Origin: Streptomyces roseus
GTDB taxonomy: Bacteria; Actinomycetota; Actinomycetes; Streptomycetales; Streptomycetaceae
DNA length: 64,000 nt
Assembly: GCF_001044425.1 (NCBI RefSeq)
Contig: NZ_LFML01000033.1
Coordinates: 1 to 64,000, forward strand
Direction: 5' to 3'
A program made the translations under genes and the position numbers. The notes under the pieces are model-generated. The model searched no databases. It was not told where the DNA came from and saw nothing but the letters and a program-made list of their open reading frames with translations. This document shows, in pieces, positions 39,524 to 47,361 of the stretch (positions are counted from its first letter, which is position 1; each line of letters opens with the position of its first letter).

Positions 39524-40642
39524 TCAGCGGCGCGACATGTAGATGTCGAGCGCCTTGTGCAGCACCTTGTTGAGCGGGAAGTCCCACTCGCCGACGTACT
39601 CGACGGCCTCGCCGCCGGTGCCGACCTTGAACTGGATGAGGCCGAACAGGTGGTCGTTCTCGTCGAGCGTGTCGCTGATGCCGCGCAGGTCGTAGACGCT
39701 CGCACCGAGCGCGTACGAGTCGCGGAGCATGCGCCACTGCATCGCGTTCGAAGGCCGCACCTCGCGCTTGTGGTTCGCCGATGCGCCGTACGAGTACCAG
39801 ACGTGCTGGCCGACGGTGAGCATCGTGGCCGCGGCCAGCGGCTCTCCCTCGTGCTTCGCGATGTACAGCCGCATCCGGTTCGGGTCCTCGGAGTTGAGGG
39901 CCGTCCACTGGCGCTGGAAGTAGCTGAGCGGGCGCGGGCGGAACTTGTCGCGCTCGGCCGTGACCTCGTACAGCTCCTGCCAGACCGGCAGGTCCTCGTA
40001 GCCGCCCTGGACGACCTCGACACCGGCCTTCTCGGCCTTCTTGATGTTGCGGCGCCACAGCTGGTTGAAGCCCTTCAGGACGTCGTCCAGCGAGCGGTTG
40101 GCCAGCGGTACCTGGAAGACGTAGCGGGGCTGGACGTCACCGAAGCCGGCGCCGCCGTCCTCGGCCTGCTGCCAACCCATGCGGCGGAGCTTGTCCGACA
40201 CCTCGAAGGCGCGGGGCTCGATGACCGAGGCCTCCACGTCGCGCAGGCGCTTGACGTCCGGGTCCTGGATGCCGGCCTTGATGGCGGCCGAGTTCCAGCG
40301 GCGGATGACGACGGGCGGGCCCATCTTCACGGTGAAGGCGCCCTGCTGCTTGAGGTGGGCCAGCATGGGCTGGAGCCACTCCTCCAGGTTCGGGGCGTAC
40401 CAGTTGATGACCGGGCCCTCGGGAAGGTACGCGAGGTACCGCTTCACCTTGGGCAGCTGTCGGTACAACACGAGTGCGGCACCGACCAGTTCGTCGTTCT
40501 GGTCGAACCAACCGAGGTTCTCGGAGCGCCACTCGTTCTTCACGTCGGCCCACGCCGGGACCTGGCAGTGGCTAGCCGAGGGCAGGCTCTGGAGGTATCC
40601 CAGATGCTGCTCTCGGCTGATGGTCCTCAGGGACAGGCTCAT
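39524..40642 (-). CDS. femX: FemX-type lipid II peptidyltransferase (FemABX family)
   Basis: 372 residues. Two GNAT-like subdomains of the FemABX fold and the conserved segments LAYLPEGPVINWYAPNLEEWL, WRRNIKKAEKAGV and WYSYGASANHKREVRPSNAMQWRML. FemX adds the first glycine to the pentapeptide of peptidoglycan precursors from aminoacyl-tRNA. In S. coelicolor FemX is essential unless VanK replaces it. It precedes the racemase-like gene on the same strand. Confidence 0.9.
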   Translation of the reverse strand: MSLSLRTISREQHLGYLQSLPSASHCQVPAWADVKNEWRSENLGWFDQNDELVGAALVLYRQLPKVKRYLAYLPEGPVINWYAPNLEEWLQPMLAHLKQQGAFTVKMGPPVVIRRWNSAAIKAGIQDPDVKRLRDVEASVIEPRAFEVSDKLRRMGWQQAEDGGAGFGDVQPRYVFQVPLANRSLDDVLKGFNQLWRRNIKKAEKAGVEVVQGGYEDLPVWQELYEVTAERDKFRPRPLSYFQRQWTALNSEDPNRMRLYIAKHEGEPLAAATMLTVGQHVWYSYGASANHKREVRPSNAMQWRMLRDSYALGASVYDLRGISDTLDENDHLFGLIQFKVGTGGEAVEYVGEWDFPLNKVLHKALDIYMSRR

Positions 40643-40691
40643 GCGGGGCGTCTCCTCCGGCGGCTTCGCTGGCTATGGCGCGAAGCCTACT

Positions 40692-40759
40692 GCGACAAGG
40701 GCGCCACCCATCTGGGGGACGGGCCGGGCCCGGCCCATCAGTGGCCGGCGCCCTGTCGC
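40692..40759 (-). terminator. Imperfect hairpin after the small membrane protein gene
   Basis: GCGACAAGGGCGCC (40692-40705) pairs with GGCGCCCTGTCGC (40747-40759) with a one-base bulge, around the inner GGGCCGGGCCCGGCCC palindrome. It lies between the 104-residue gene and femX. Confidence 0.5.
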
Positions 40760-40773
40760 CGAGGTGCCCCCGG

Positions 40774-41088
40774 TCAGCCCGCCCAGCCGCCGAAGAGACC
40801 GCCGTGCGCCATGCCCAGGTAGAAGCCCACGCCCGCGGCACCAAGCCCGATGATCAGTGCGAAGCGCTCGCGTGTCGTCTCCGAGATGAACTGTCCGTAC
40901 GCGCCGGTGAGGATGCCGACGAGCCCGGTCCACGAGCTCAGCAGGTGCAGATTGTCGAAGAAGCCCGTGATGAACGCCACGGTGCCGAGCACCACCGTGG
41001 CCACCATGAGGGTGTCCTGGAGCGGATGGGGCTTGCCGTCGGTCGCGAGGAGCGAGATGGAGGACTTGGGTTGCATGGCCTGTGCCAT
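40774..41088 (-). CDS. Small membrane protein of unknown function
   Basis: 104 residues from ATG 41088, preceded by a textbook AGGAGG. An N-terminal soluble portion is followed by three hydrophobic segments (about 29-47, 52-66 and 78-99, ending GLFGGWAG). Not recognised as a named family. It stands alone between femX and rpsF and is conserved in this place in Streptomyces as far as I recall. Function unknown. Confidence 0.8.
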   Translation of the reverse strand: MAQAMQPKSSISLLATDGKPHPLQDTLMVATVVLGTVAFITGFFDNLHLLSSWTGLVGILTGAYGQFISETTRERFALIIGLGAAGVGFYLGMAHGGLFGGWAG

Positions 41089-41335
41089 CGGAAGGCACCT
41101 CCTGGCTGAAGCAGAGCGGTGCACGGCCGCCCCCGGCTGGGGCCGGGGGCATAGCACCGAGCACACCCGATGAATACAGAGTGTGGCCTCTTCCTGCCGG
41201 ATTTCAACCGGAAGGAGTCGAGCAGGTAGTCTGTACAGCTGCGCGGTGTCTGCTCACAGACGCCGTGCGCACGCATCACGACCCTCCTGCCACGGAACGA
41301 CCGTGGCCGCTGAGTCCAAAGGAGGTGGGTTCCAC
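41089..41335 (+). promoter_or_regulatory. rpsF leader with two hairpins
   Basis: TAGTCT near 41228 is a possible -10. Downstream are GGTGTCTG-CTCA-CAGACGCC (41245-41264) and GCCACGG-AACGA-CCGTGGC (41289-41307), then AAAGGAGG. Some bacterial rpsF leaders bind S6:S18 for feedback. The conserved CCG bulge of that motif is not clear here. Confidence 0.4.
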
Positions 41336-41626
41336 ATGCGTCACTACGAAGTGATGGTCATCCTCGACCCCGATCTCGAGGAGCGCGCTGTCTCCCCGCT
41401 GATCGAGAACTTCCTCTCCGTCGTCCGTGAGGGCAACGGAAAGGTCGAGAAGGTCGACACCTGGGGCCGTCGTCGTCTCGCTTACGAGATCAAGAAGAAG
41501 CCCGAGGGCATCTACTCGGTCATCGACCTCCAGGCCGAGCCTGCGGTCGTCAAGGAGCTTGACCGACAGATGAACCTGAACGAGTCGGTTCTCCGGACCA
41601 AGGTCCTTCGCCCCGAGACCCACTGA
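41336..41626 (+). CDS. rpsF: 30S ribosomal protein S6
   Basis: 96 residues, with the S6 signature [19 protein letters not shown] at the start and [18 protein letters not shown] end (here [18 protein letters not shown]). It binds S18 in the small subunit platform. The start ATG was chosen because AAAGGAGGTGG precedes it. The longer frame upstream has no S6 similarity. First gene of rpsF-ssb-rpsR-rplI. Confidence 0.98.
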   Translation: MRHYEVMVILDPDLEERAVSPLIENFLSVVREGNGKVEKVDTWGRRRLAYEIKKKPEGIYSVIDLQAEPAVVKELDRQMNLNESVLRTKVLRPETH

Positions 41627-41698
41627 ACCTCGGTTCAGCGGTAATCGGGACCGAGTAGCACAGCAGCCCAGCAGCAATCCCCGCCGAGAGGTTCATCC

Positions 41699-42295
41699 AT
41701 GGCAGGCGAGACCGTCATCACGGTCGTCGGCAATCTCGTCGACGACCCCGAGCTGCGCTTCACCCCCTCGGGTGCGGCGGTCGCGAAGTTCCGTGTCGCG
41801 TCCACTCCCCGCATCTTCGACAAGCAGACCAATGAGTGGAAGGACGGCGAAGGCCTGTTCCTGACCTGCTCGGTCTGGCGTCAGGCGGCGGAGAACGTCG
41901 CCGAGTCCCTTCAGCGGGGCATGCGCGTCATCGTGCAGGGCCGGCTGAAGCAGCGGTCTTACGAGGACCGTGAGGGTGTCAAGCGCACGGTCTACGAGCT
42001 GGACGTCGAGGAAGTCGGCCCCAGCCTCAAGAACGCCACGGCCAAGGTCGCCAAGACCACCGGTCGCGGTGGCCAGGGCGGATACGGCGGGGGCGGCCAG
42101 CAGCAGGGCGGCGGCGGTGGCAACTGGGGCGGAGCCCCTGGTGGCGGCCAGTCCCAGGGCGGCGGAGCTCCCTCCGACGACCCCTGGGCGTCCAGCGCGC
42201 CGGCCGGCGGCCAGCAGCAGGGCGGCGGCGGTGGCGGCTGGGGCGGAAGCTCCGGCGGCTCCGGCGGTGGCTACTCGGACGAGCCGCCCTTCTAG
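41699..42295 (+). CDS. ssb: Single-stranded DNA-binding protein
   Basis: 198 residues. OB-fold (about 1-112) with the family start [22 protein letters not shown], then a Gly/Gln-rich disordered linker (about 118-190), and the acidic tip DEPPF that recruits repair and replication partners. It coats single strands during replication. It lies between rpsF and rpsR, 72 and 43 bases away, so it is part of the ribosomal operon. Confidence 0.98.
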   Translation: MAGETVITVVGNLVDDPELRFTPSGAAVAKFRVASTPRIFDKQTNEWKDGEGLFLTCSVWRQAAENVAESLQRGMRVIVQGRLKQRSYEDREGVKRTVYELDVEEVGPSLKNATAKVAKTTGRGGQGGYGGGGQQQGGGGGNWGGAPGGGQSQGGGAPSDDPWASSAPAGGQQQGGGGGGWGGSSGGSGGGYSDEPPF

Positions 42296-42338
42296 GGCAG
42301 CTCGCACCCCCACTTCTTGATTTCACAGGAGAGACACA

Positions 42339-42575
42339 ATGGCGAAGCCGCCTGTGCGCAAGCCTAAGAAGAAGGTCTGCGCTTTCTGCAAGGACAAGAC
42401 CGCGTACGTGGACTACAAGGACACGAACATGCTGCGGAAGTTCATTTCCGACCGCGGCAAGATCCGTGCCCGCCGCGTTACCGGCAACTGCACGCAGCAC
42501 CAGCGTGACGTCGCCACGGCCGTCAAGAACAGCCGTGAGATGGCGCTGCTGCCCTACACGTCCACCGCGCGATAA
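42339..42575 (+). CDS. rpsR: 30S ribosomal protein S18 (zinc-ribbon type)
   Basis: 78 residues. Typical S18 core [20 protein letters not shown] and [12 protein letters not shown]. It keeps the CAFC and GNC cysteines (C14, C17, C51), making it the zinc-containing form. Streptomyces usually has a second, cysteine-free copy elsewhere. It has a GGAGAG site upstream and precedes rplI by 18 bases. Confidence 0.98.
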   Translation: MAKPPVRKPKKKVCAFCKDKTAYVDYKDTNMLRKFISDRGKIRARRVTGNCTQHQRDVATAVKNSREMALLPYTSTAR

Positions 42576-42593
42576 GGAAAGGGTGACCGACTA

Positions 42594-43040
42594 ATGAAGA
42601 TCATCCTGACCCACGAGGTCTCTGGCCTCGGTGCCGCCGGCGATGTCGTCGACGTCAAGGACGGTTACGCTCGCAACTACCTGGTCCCGCGTGGTTTCGC
42701 GATCCGCTGGACCAAGGGTGGCGAGAAGGACGTGGCGCAGATCCGCCGCGCCCGCAAGATCCACGAGATCGCGACCATCGAGCAGGCCAACGAGTTCAAG
42801 GCCAAGCTCGAGGGCACGAAGGTCCGTCTGGCCACCCGTTCGGGTGACGCCGGCCGTCTCTTCGGCTCCGTGACCCCGGCCGACATCGCCACGGCGATCG
42901 AGGCTTCCGGTGGTCCGAAGGTCGACAAGCGCCGCGTCGAGCTGGCTGCCCCGATCAAGACCCTCGGTTCGTACCAGGTCTCGGTGCGTCTGCACCCCGA
43001 GGTCGCTGCGAACGTGGGCGTCGAGGTCGTCGCCGCCTAA
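42594..43040 (+). CDS. rplI: 50S ribosomal protein L9
   Basis: 148 residues. N-terminal L9 domain with the hallmark [22 protein letters not shown], a long connecting helix (about 50-75), and the C-terminal domain. A strong hairpin follows the stop and ends the operon. Confidence 0.98.
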   Translation: MKIILTHEVSGLGAAGDVVDVKDGYARNYLVPRGFAIRWTKGGEKDVAQIRRARKIHEIATIEQANEFKAKLEGTKVRLATRSGDAGRLFGSVTPADIATAIEASGGPKVDKRRVELAAPIKTLGSYQVSVRLHPEVAANVGVEVVAA

Positions 43041-43050
43041 GTGCTGCGAG

Positions 43051-43087
43051 CGAAGGGCCGCACCCCCCGTGGGGGTGCGGCCCTTCG
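43051..43087 (+). terminator. Terminator of the rpsF-rplI operon
   Basis: CGAAGGGCCGCACCCCC (43051-43067), loop CGT, GGGGGTGCGGCCCTTCG (43071-43087): perfect 17-bp stem. Confidence 0.92.
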
Positions 43088-43125
43088 TCGTTTCCGGGGC
43101 TCCGCCGGTCGATGTCCCGGCCGAT

Positions 43126-43139
43126 GTTTCACGTGAAAC
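43126..43139. other. parS: parS site 6 (rplI/MATE junction)
   Basis: Perfect 14-mer, 16 bp with flanks. First of a pair spaced 33 bp. Confidence 0.97.
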
Positions 43140-43158
43140 ACGCGGTGTCCCAGCTCAT

Positions 43159-43172
43159 GTTTCACGTGAAAC
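43159..43172. other. parS: parS site 7 (rplI/MATE junction)
   Basis: Perfect 14-mer, 16 bp with flanks. Second of the pair, 33 bp from site 6. Confidence 0.97.
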
Positions 43173-43200
43173 ATGGGCTCAAGACCAGCGCGTCAGCGCG

Positions 43201-44538
43201 TCATCGGGTCGCTCCGGCGACCAGCCAGCGGCCTGAGCGGGCGCGCAGCTGGAGGGTGGCCATCCGGACCAGCATCATCAGCGTCATGGCCCACCAGAGC
43301 GTGGTGAGACCGCCGCCGAGGGCCGGGACGAGCAGGGCGGCCGGGGTGAACACCGCGAGCGTCAGGAGCATGGCCCAGGCCAGGTAGCGCCCGTCGCCCG
43401 CGCCCATCAGAACCCCGTCGAGCACGAAGACGATGCCGCACACGGGCTGGGAGACGGCCACGACCAGCAGAGCGGGCAGCAGGGCGTCCTCGACCACCGG
43501 GTCGCCGGTGAAGAGCGGGATGAACAGCGGGCGGGCCGCCACCACCAGAGCGCCGAGGACGATTCCCGAGGCGATCCCCCACTGCACCATGCGGCGGCAG
43601 ACGGCCTTGGCCCCCTCGGTGTCACCGGCGCCCAGGTAGCGGCCGATGATGGCCTGCCCGGCGATGGCGATGGCGTCGAGGGCGAAAGCGAGCAGGCTCC
43701 ACAGGGAGAGCAGTATCTGGTGGGCGGCGATGTCCGCGTCGCCGAGCCGTGCGGCCACGGCGGTGGCGATCATCAGGACGGCGCGCAGGGACAGCGTGCG
43801 TACCAGCAGGGGTACTCCGGCCTGGGCACAGGCCCGGATGCCCGCGAGGTCGGGTCGAAGGGAGGCCCCGTGCCGACGGGCCCCACGGACGACGACGAAG
43901 AGGTAGGCGCCGGCCATCGCGCACTGGGCGATCACCGTGCCCCAGGCGGAACCGGCTATGCCGAAGCCGGCTCCGTAGACGAGGGCGCCGTTCAGGCCCG
44001 CGTTGAGGGCGAATCCCCCGATGGCGACGTAGAGCGGTGTGCGGGTGTCCTGGAGGCCGCGGATGACGCCGGTGGCGGCGAGCACCATCAGCATGGCCGG
44101 GATGCCCAGGGCGGAGATCCGCAGATAGGTGACCGCGTACGGGGCGACGGTGTCCGAGGCCCCGAAGAGGGAGACCAGCCAGGGCGCCGCCGGAAGCAGG
44201 ACGGCGACCACGGCGGCGCCGATGAGGAGGGCGAGCCAGATCCCGTCCATGCCCTGTCGGATGGCGGCCCGGAGGTCACCCGCGCCGACCCGTCGGGACA
44301 CGGCCGCGGTGGTGGCGTACGCGAGGAAGACGAAGACGCTGACCGCGGTGGTGAGGAGGGCCGCGGCTATGCCGAGACCGGCCAGCTGGGGGGTGCCGAG
44401 GTGTCCCACGATGGCGCTGTCGGCCATCACGAACAGAGGTTCGGCGACGAGCGCGCCGAACGCCGGGACGGCGAGGGCGAGTATCTCGCGGTCGTGCCGT
44501 CTCGGGGCAGGCTTCAGCGGGGCGAGGGCCTGTGTCAT
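43201..44538 (-). CDS. MATE-family efflux transporter (DinF-like)
   Basis: 445 residues with about 12 membrane helices in two pseudo-symmetric halves. It opens as typical DinF/NorM proteins (REILALAVPAFGALVAEPLFVMADSAIVGHLG) and has the matching half-repeat near DADIAAHQILLSLWSLLAFALDAIAIAGQAIIGRYLGAGD. Cation-coupled multidrug antiporters of this group export drugs or metabolites, but this substrate is unknown. It is convergent with rplI, with two parS between them, and divergent from dnaB. Confidence 0.93.
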   Translation of the reverse strand: MTQALAPLKPAPRRHDREILALAVPAFGALVAEPLFVMADSAIVGHLGTPQLAGLGIAAALLTTAVSVFVFLAYATTAAVSRRVGAGDLRAAIRQGMDGIWLALLIGAAVVAVLLPAAPWLVSLFGASDTVAPYAVTYLRISALGIPAMLMVLAATGVIRGLQDTRTPLYVAIGGFALNAGLNGALVYGAGFGIAGSAWGTVIAQCAMAGAYLFVVVRGARRHGASLRPDLAGIRACAQAGVPLLVRTLSLRAVLMIATAVAARLGDADIAAHQILLSLWSLLAFALDAIAIAGQAIIGRYLGAGDTEGAKAVCRRMVQWGIASGIVLGALVVAARPLFIPLFTGDPVVEDALLPALLVVAVSQPVCGIVFVLDGVLMGAGDGRYLAWAMLLTLAVFTPAALLVPALGGGLTTLWWAMTLMMLVRMATLQLRARSGRWLVAGATR

Positions 44539-44726
44539 GCGCTCAATCTAATCTTCCACAGGTAATGGATGCAATGGTCTTTGGATCCTTACCGGCGAGT
44601 TGGTTCACACGTTCTCGGCACCCCGTTGGAGGCGATCTCGAAACTGGTGCCCAGAAATTTCTCCCCCACAGCCCGTGGAGAAAGAAATCGCAGGTCAGGA
44701 TGGGTGTATGGGTGGGCCAGGTGATT

Positions 44727-44826
44727 TTGTCCACAGCGCCGTCCCCCGGTCCGTGCACAGCTTCCGGCGAGTTACCCACAGCATTGGGTCGGTCATCCAC
44801 ATCTCATCCACACAGCCTGTGGATAA
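44727..44826. promoter_or_regulatory. DnaA-box cluster upstream of dnaB
   Basis: Perfect TTGTCCACA (44727-44735), TTACCCACA (44772-44780), TCATCCACA (44793-44801), TCATCCACA (44804-44812) and perfect TGTGGATAA (44818-44826, reverse of TTATCCACA). The last three are packed within 34 bp and end six bases before the predicted -35 of dnaB. Confidence 0.8.
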
Positions 44827-44831
44827 CAAGA

Positions 44832-44860
44832 TTGGCTGACGTCGCCGTCGGCCCTACCGT
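44832..44860 (+). promoter_or_regulatory. Probable dnaB promoter
   Basis: TTGGCT (44832-44837), 17-bp spacer, TACCGT (44855-44860). The same -10 hexamer occurs in the dnaA and rpmH promoters. Start codon at 44973. Confidence 0.55.
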
Positions 44861-44972
44861 TGTGCGTTGCCCGACTCGCCGACGGCGGATCCGGGTGCCC
44901 CACATGTCAGAGCCGTGTCGTAGAAAGAGTGGCACGGCAAGGTCCGCTTTGCGGACGGGAGGAGGCGGCCCG

Positions 44973-46454
44973 GTGAGTATGCCCGAGCCCATGGACGACC
45001 CCTGGGCCGACAGTGGTCCCGGTGACCGTCTGCCCGCCCGTTCGCGCCGCAACGGCGACAGCCGGGTCCGAGGGGACGAACAGCACGACCGGGGCCGCGA
45101 GGGCGGCTCCTGGGACGGCGGTGGCGGCGGCTTCGAGCGCGTCCCGCCGCAGGACCTCGATGCCGAACAGTCGGTGCTCGGCGGCATGCTCCTGTCCAAG
45201 GACGCCATCGCGGACGTGGTCGAGGTCATCAAGGGCCACGACTTCTACCGCCCCTCGCACGAGACGATCTACCAGGCGATCCTCGACCTGTACGCCAAGG
45301 GCGAGCCGGCCGACCCGATCACCGTCGGCGCCGAGCTGACCCGCCGCGGCGAGATCAGCAAGGTCGGCGGTGCTTCGTACCTGCACACGCTCGTCCAGTC
45401 GGTGCCGACCGCGGCGAACGCCGAGTACTACGCGGAGATCGTCCACGAGCGGGCGGTCCTGCGCCGCCTGGTCGCCGCCGGCACGAAGATCACGCAGATG
45501 GGATACGCGGCGGACGGTGACGTCGACGAGATCGTCAACAGCGCCCAGGCCGAGATCTACGCGGTCACCGAGCAGCGGACGTCCGAGGACTACCTGCCGC
45601 TGGGCGACATCATGGAGGGCGCGCTCGACGAGATCGAGGCCATCGGCTCCCGCAGCGGCCAGATGTCGGGCGTCCCGACCGGTTTCACGGACCTCGACTC
45701 GCTGACCAACGGACTGCACCCCGGCCAGATGATCGTCATCGCGGCCCGCCCCGCCATGGGTAAGTCCACTCTCGCGCTCGACTTCGCCCGGGCCTGCTCG
45801 ATCAAGAGCAACCTGCCCAGCGTGATCTTCTCCCTCGAAATGGGGCGCAACGAGATCGCGATGCGCCTCCTGTCGGCGGAGGCCCGGGTGGCCCTGCACC
45901 ACATGCGCTCCGGCACCATGACGGACGACGACTGGACCCGGCTGGCCCGCCGGATGCCCGACGTCTCCGCCGCCCCGCTCTACATCGACGATTCCCCGAA
46001 CCTGTCGATGATGGAGATCCGGGCGAAGTGCCGGCGCCTCAAGCAGCGCAACGATCTCTCGCTCGTCGTCATCGACTACCTCCAGCTGATGCAGTCGGGC
46101 GGCTCGCGCCGGCCCGAGAGCCGCCAGCAGGAGGTCTCGGACATGTCCCGAAACCTCAAGCTGCTGGCCAAGGAGCTCGAGGTGCCGGTGATCGCGCTGT
46201 CCCAGCTGAACCGTGGCCCCGAGCAGCGCACCGACAAGAAGCCGATGGTCTCCGACCTGCGTGAATCGGGTTCGATCGAGCAGGACGCCGACATGGTCAT
46301 CCTGCTGCACCGCGAGGACGCCTACGAGAAGGAGTCGCCCCGCGCGGGCGAAGCGGACCTGATCGTGGCGAAGCACCGAAACGGCCCCACGGCGACGATC
46401 ACGGTCGCCTTCCAGGGCCACTATTCGCGGTTCGTCGACATGGCCAACACGTAG
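44973..46454 (+). CDS. dnaB: Replicative DNA helicase DnaB
   Basis: 493 residues from GTG 44973 (GGAGGAGG upstream). A disordered acidic/Arg-rich N-terminus (1-55) leads to the N-terminal helicase domain starting ERVPPQDLDAEQSVLGGML. The RecA-like domain has Walker A AARPAMGKST (K264), Walker B VVIDYLQLM, and ALSQLNRGPEQR. It unwinds DNA ahead of the fork as a hexamer. No intein is present. The frame is open to 44532, but that region is the DnaA-box/promoter zone. DciA in this window is its likely loader. Confidence 0.96.
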   Translation: MSMPEPMDDPWADSGPGDRLPARSRRNGDSRVRGDEQHDRGREGGSWDGGGGGFERVPPQDLDAEQSVLGGMLLSKDAIADVVEVIKGHDFYRPSHETIYQAILDLYAKGEPADPITVGAELTRRGEISKVGGASYLHTLVQSVPTAANAEYYAEIVHERAVLRRLVAAGTKITQMGYAADGDVDEIVNSAQAEIYAVTEQRTSEDYLPLGDIMEGALDEIEAIGSRSGQMSGVPTGFTDLDSLTNGLHPGQMIVIAARPAMGKSTLALDFARACSIKSNLPSVIFSLEMGRNEIAMRLLSAEARVALHHMRSGTMTDDDWTRLARRMPDVSAAPLYIDDSPNLSMMEIRAKCRRLKQRNDLSLVVIDYLQLMQSGGSRRPESRQQEVSDMSRNLKLLAKELEVPVIALSQLNRGPEQRTDKKPMVSDLRESGSIEQDADMVILLHREDAYEKESPRAGEADLIVAKHRNGPTATITVAFQGHYSRFVDMANT

Positions 46455-46539
46455 CATCCGATCCGCAGACCTCGGATCTCGCGCCCTGATCTCCCGAGGG
46501 ACGCTTGAACGCGCAGCAGCGGTCGGCAACGGTTTCGGG

Positions 46540-46896
46540 TCAGCTCTGGAGCGGAGTGTCATCCGCCTCGAACGGCGAGCCGATGTTGTTCCACATGAAC
46601 CCGACCTTCCAGTCGGCCTTGCCGACCGCCCAGCCGAGCACCGCGGTCACGACCTTCTCCTGGGAGACGGTTCGCGTCCGGTAGTGCTCGGCTCCCACGC
46701 CGTCCTGGAATTCGAGCTGGTACGTGTTGTCGTCGCGCAGCAACACCTGGACGTACCAGCTGCCTTCCAGGCTCTCCTCCACGCGCTCCAGCACCAGATG
46801 CGCGTTACCGCGCTGGAGGTTGGCCAGCATCCTGCCTATCGCCGGCTTCGAGGGCCTCTTCACCACGTGCCCGGCCGCATCAGTTGCAATCAGCAT
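46540..46896 (-). CDS. Small unknown protein
   Basis: 118 residues from ATG 46896, which has GGAGGA at ideal distance (an ATG 18 bases upstream is worse). It is Trp/Val-rich, without membrane segments or signal peptide, with pieces such as HLVLERVEESLEGSWYVQVLLRD and WAVGKADWKVGFMW. I do not recognise a family. It is divergent from the next gene with a 70-bp gap, and dnaB lies downstream. A polymorphic-toxin immunity protein is one possibility, purely from size and composition. Confidence 0.7.
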   Translation of the reverse strand: MLIATDAAGHVVKRPSKPAIGRMLANLQRGNAHLVLERVEESLEGSWYVQVLLRDDNTYQLEFQDGVGAEHYRTRTVSQEKVVTAVLGWAVGKADWKVGFMWNNIGSPFEADDTPLQS

Positions 46897-46966
46897 GGCG
46901 TGATCCTCCAGCATGACTCTGACACCGCCGCGGTGAGCAGAGAGAGCAGGCCGTCATCATGGGCTG

Positions 46967-47296
46967 GTGACGACATGGATGCGCTGCTACTGGGACGAGG
47001 AAGACGTCTGGTTCTACTTCGAGGTCGACGCCGAAGGCTGGGTGACACGGCAGATCGAGCTCGAAGGGCCGGAGCTGACCCCCATCGCAGCCGCCTCACT
47101 CGCCGAATGGCAACAGGCCTCCGACACGGGTCGCCTCGACGAGTACGACAGCAGGTTCGGGATCACGGCAGAACTGCCCGTCTCCGAGTGGGAAGGCCAT
47201 GATCCGGAGCAGCTGACTTCTGACGAGTTCGATGAAGTCTGGCACTCCGCCCATCAGCAGATGGCCACGCGCCAGAACCCGGGCCGACCCACGTGA
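46967..47296 (+). CDS. Small acidic unknown protein
   Basis: 109 residues if it begins at the GTG 46967. ATG at 46979 gives 105. It is rich in Trp, Glu and Asp, with an opening MRCYWDEEDVWFYFEVDAEGWVTRQIELEG, and looks globular. The opening resembles the small beta-rich DUF6881-like group (weak, by eye only), some of which occur near toxin loci. The stop overlaps a GTG that could start the next frame. Divergent from the other small gene. Confidence 0.6.
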   Translation: MTTWMRCYWDEEDVWFYFEVDAEGWVTRQIELEGPELTPIAAASLAEWQQASDTGRLDEYDSRFGITAELPVSEWEGHDPEQLTSDEFDEVWHSAHQQMATRQNPGRPT

Positions 47297-47361
47297 GACA
47301 TCGCCATCATGCGCAGGTCACATCGCAGCGACATGACACCGAAAGCGAGAACCTACAGATC

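Larger units (their letters stand above)
44539..44972 (+). promoter_or_regulatory. MATE-dnaB intergenic region
   Basis: About 430 bp without a convincing gene. It contains the DnaA-box cluster and the probable dnaB promoter described separately, and a weaker box TCTTCCACA (44552-44560) close to the MATE start. The remaining part, about 44565-44720, has no clear feature. Confidence 0.6.

Noticed and set aside
42060..42290. GGCGGC-rich repeats near 42.1-42.3 kb as a repeat element
   Set aside because: They encode the Gly/Gln linker of SSB, typical of actinobacterial SSB.
46540..47296. Classic toxin-antitoxin pair
   Set aside because: The genes are divergent and not overlapping or co-directional, and neither matches a known toxin fold by eye.
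47286..47302. parS-like sequence CCCACGTGAGACATC
   Set aside because: Only one half matches and with a mismatch. Not counted as parS.
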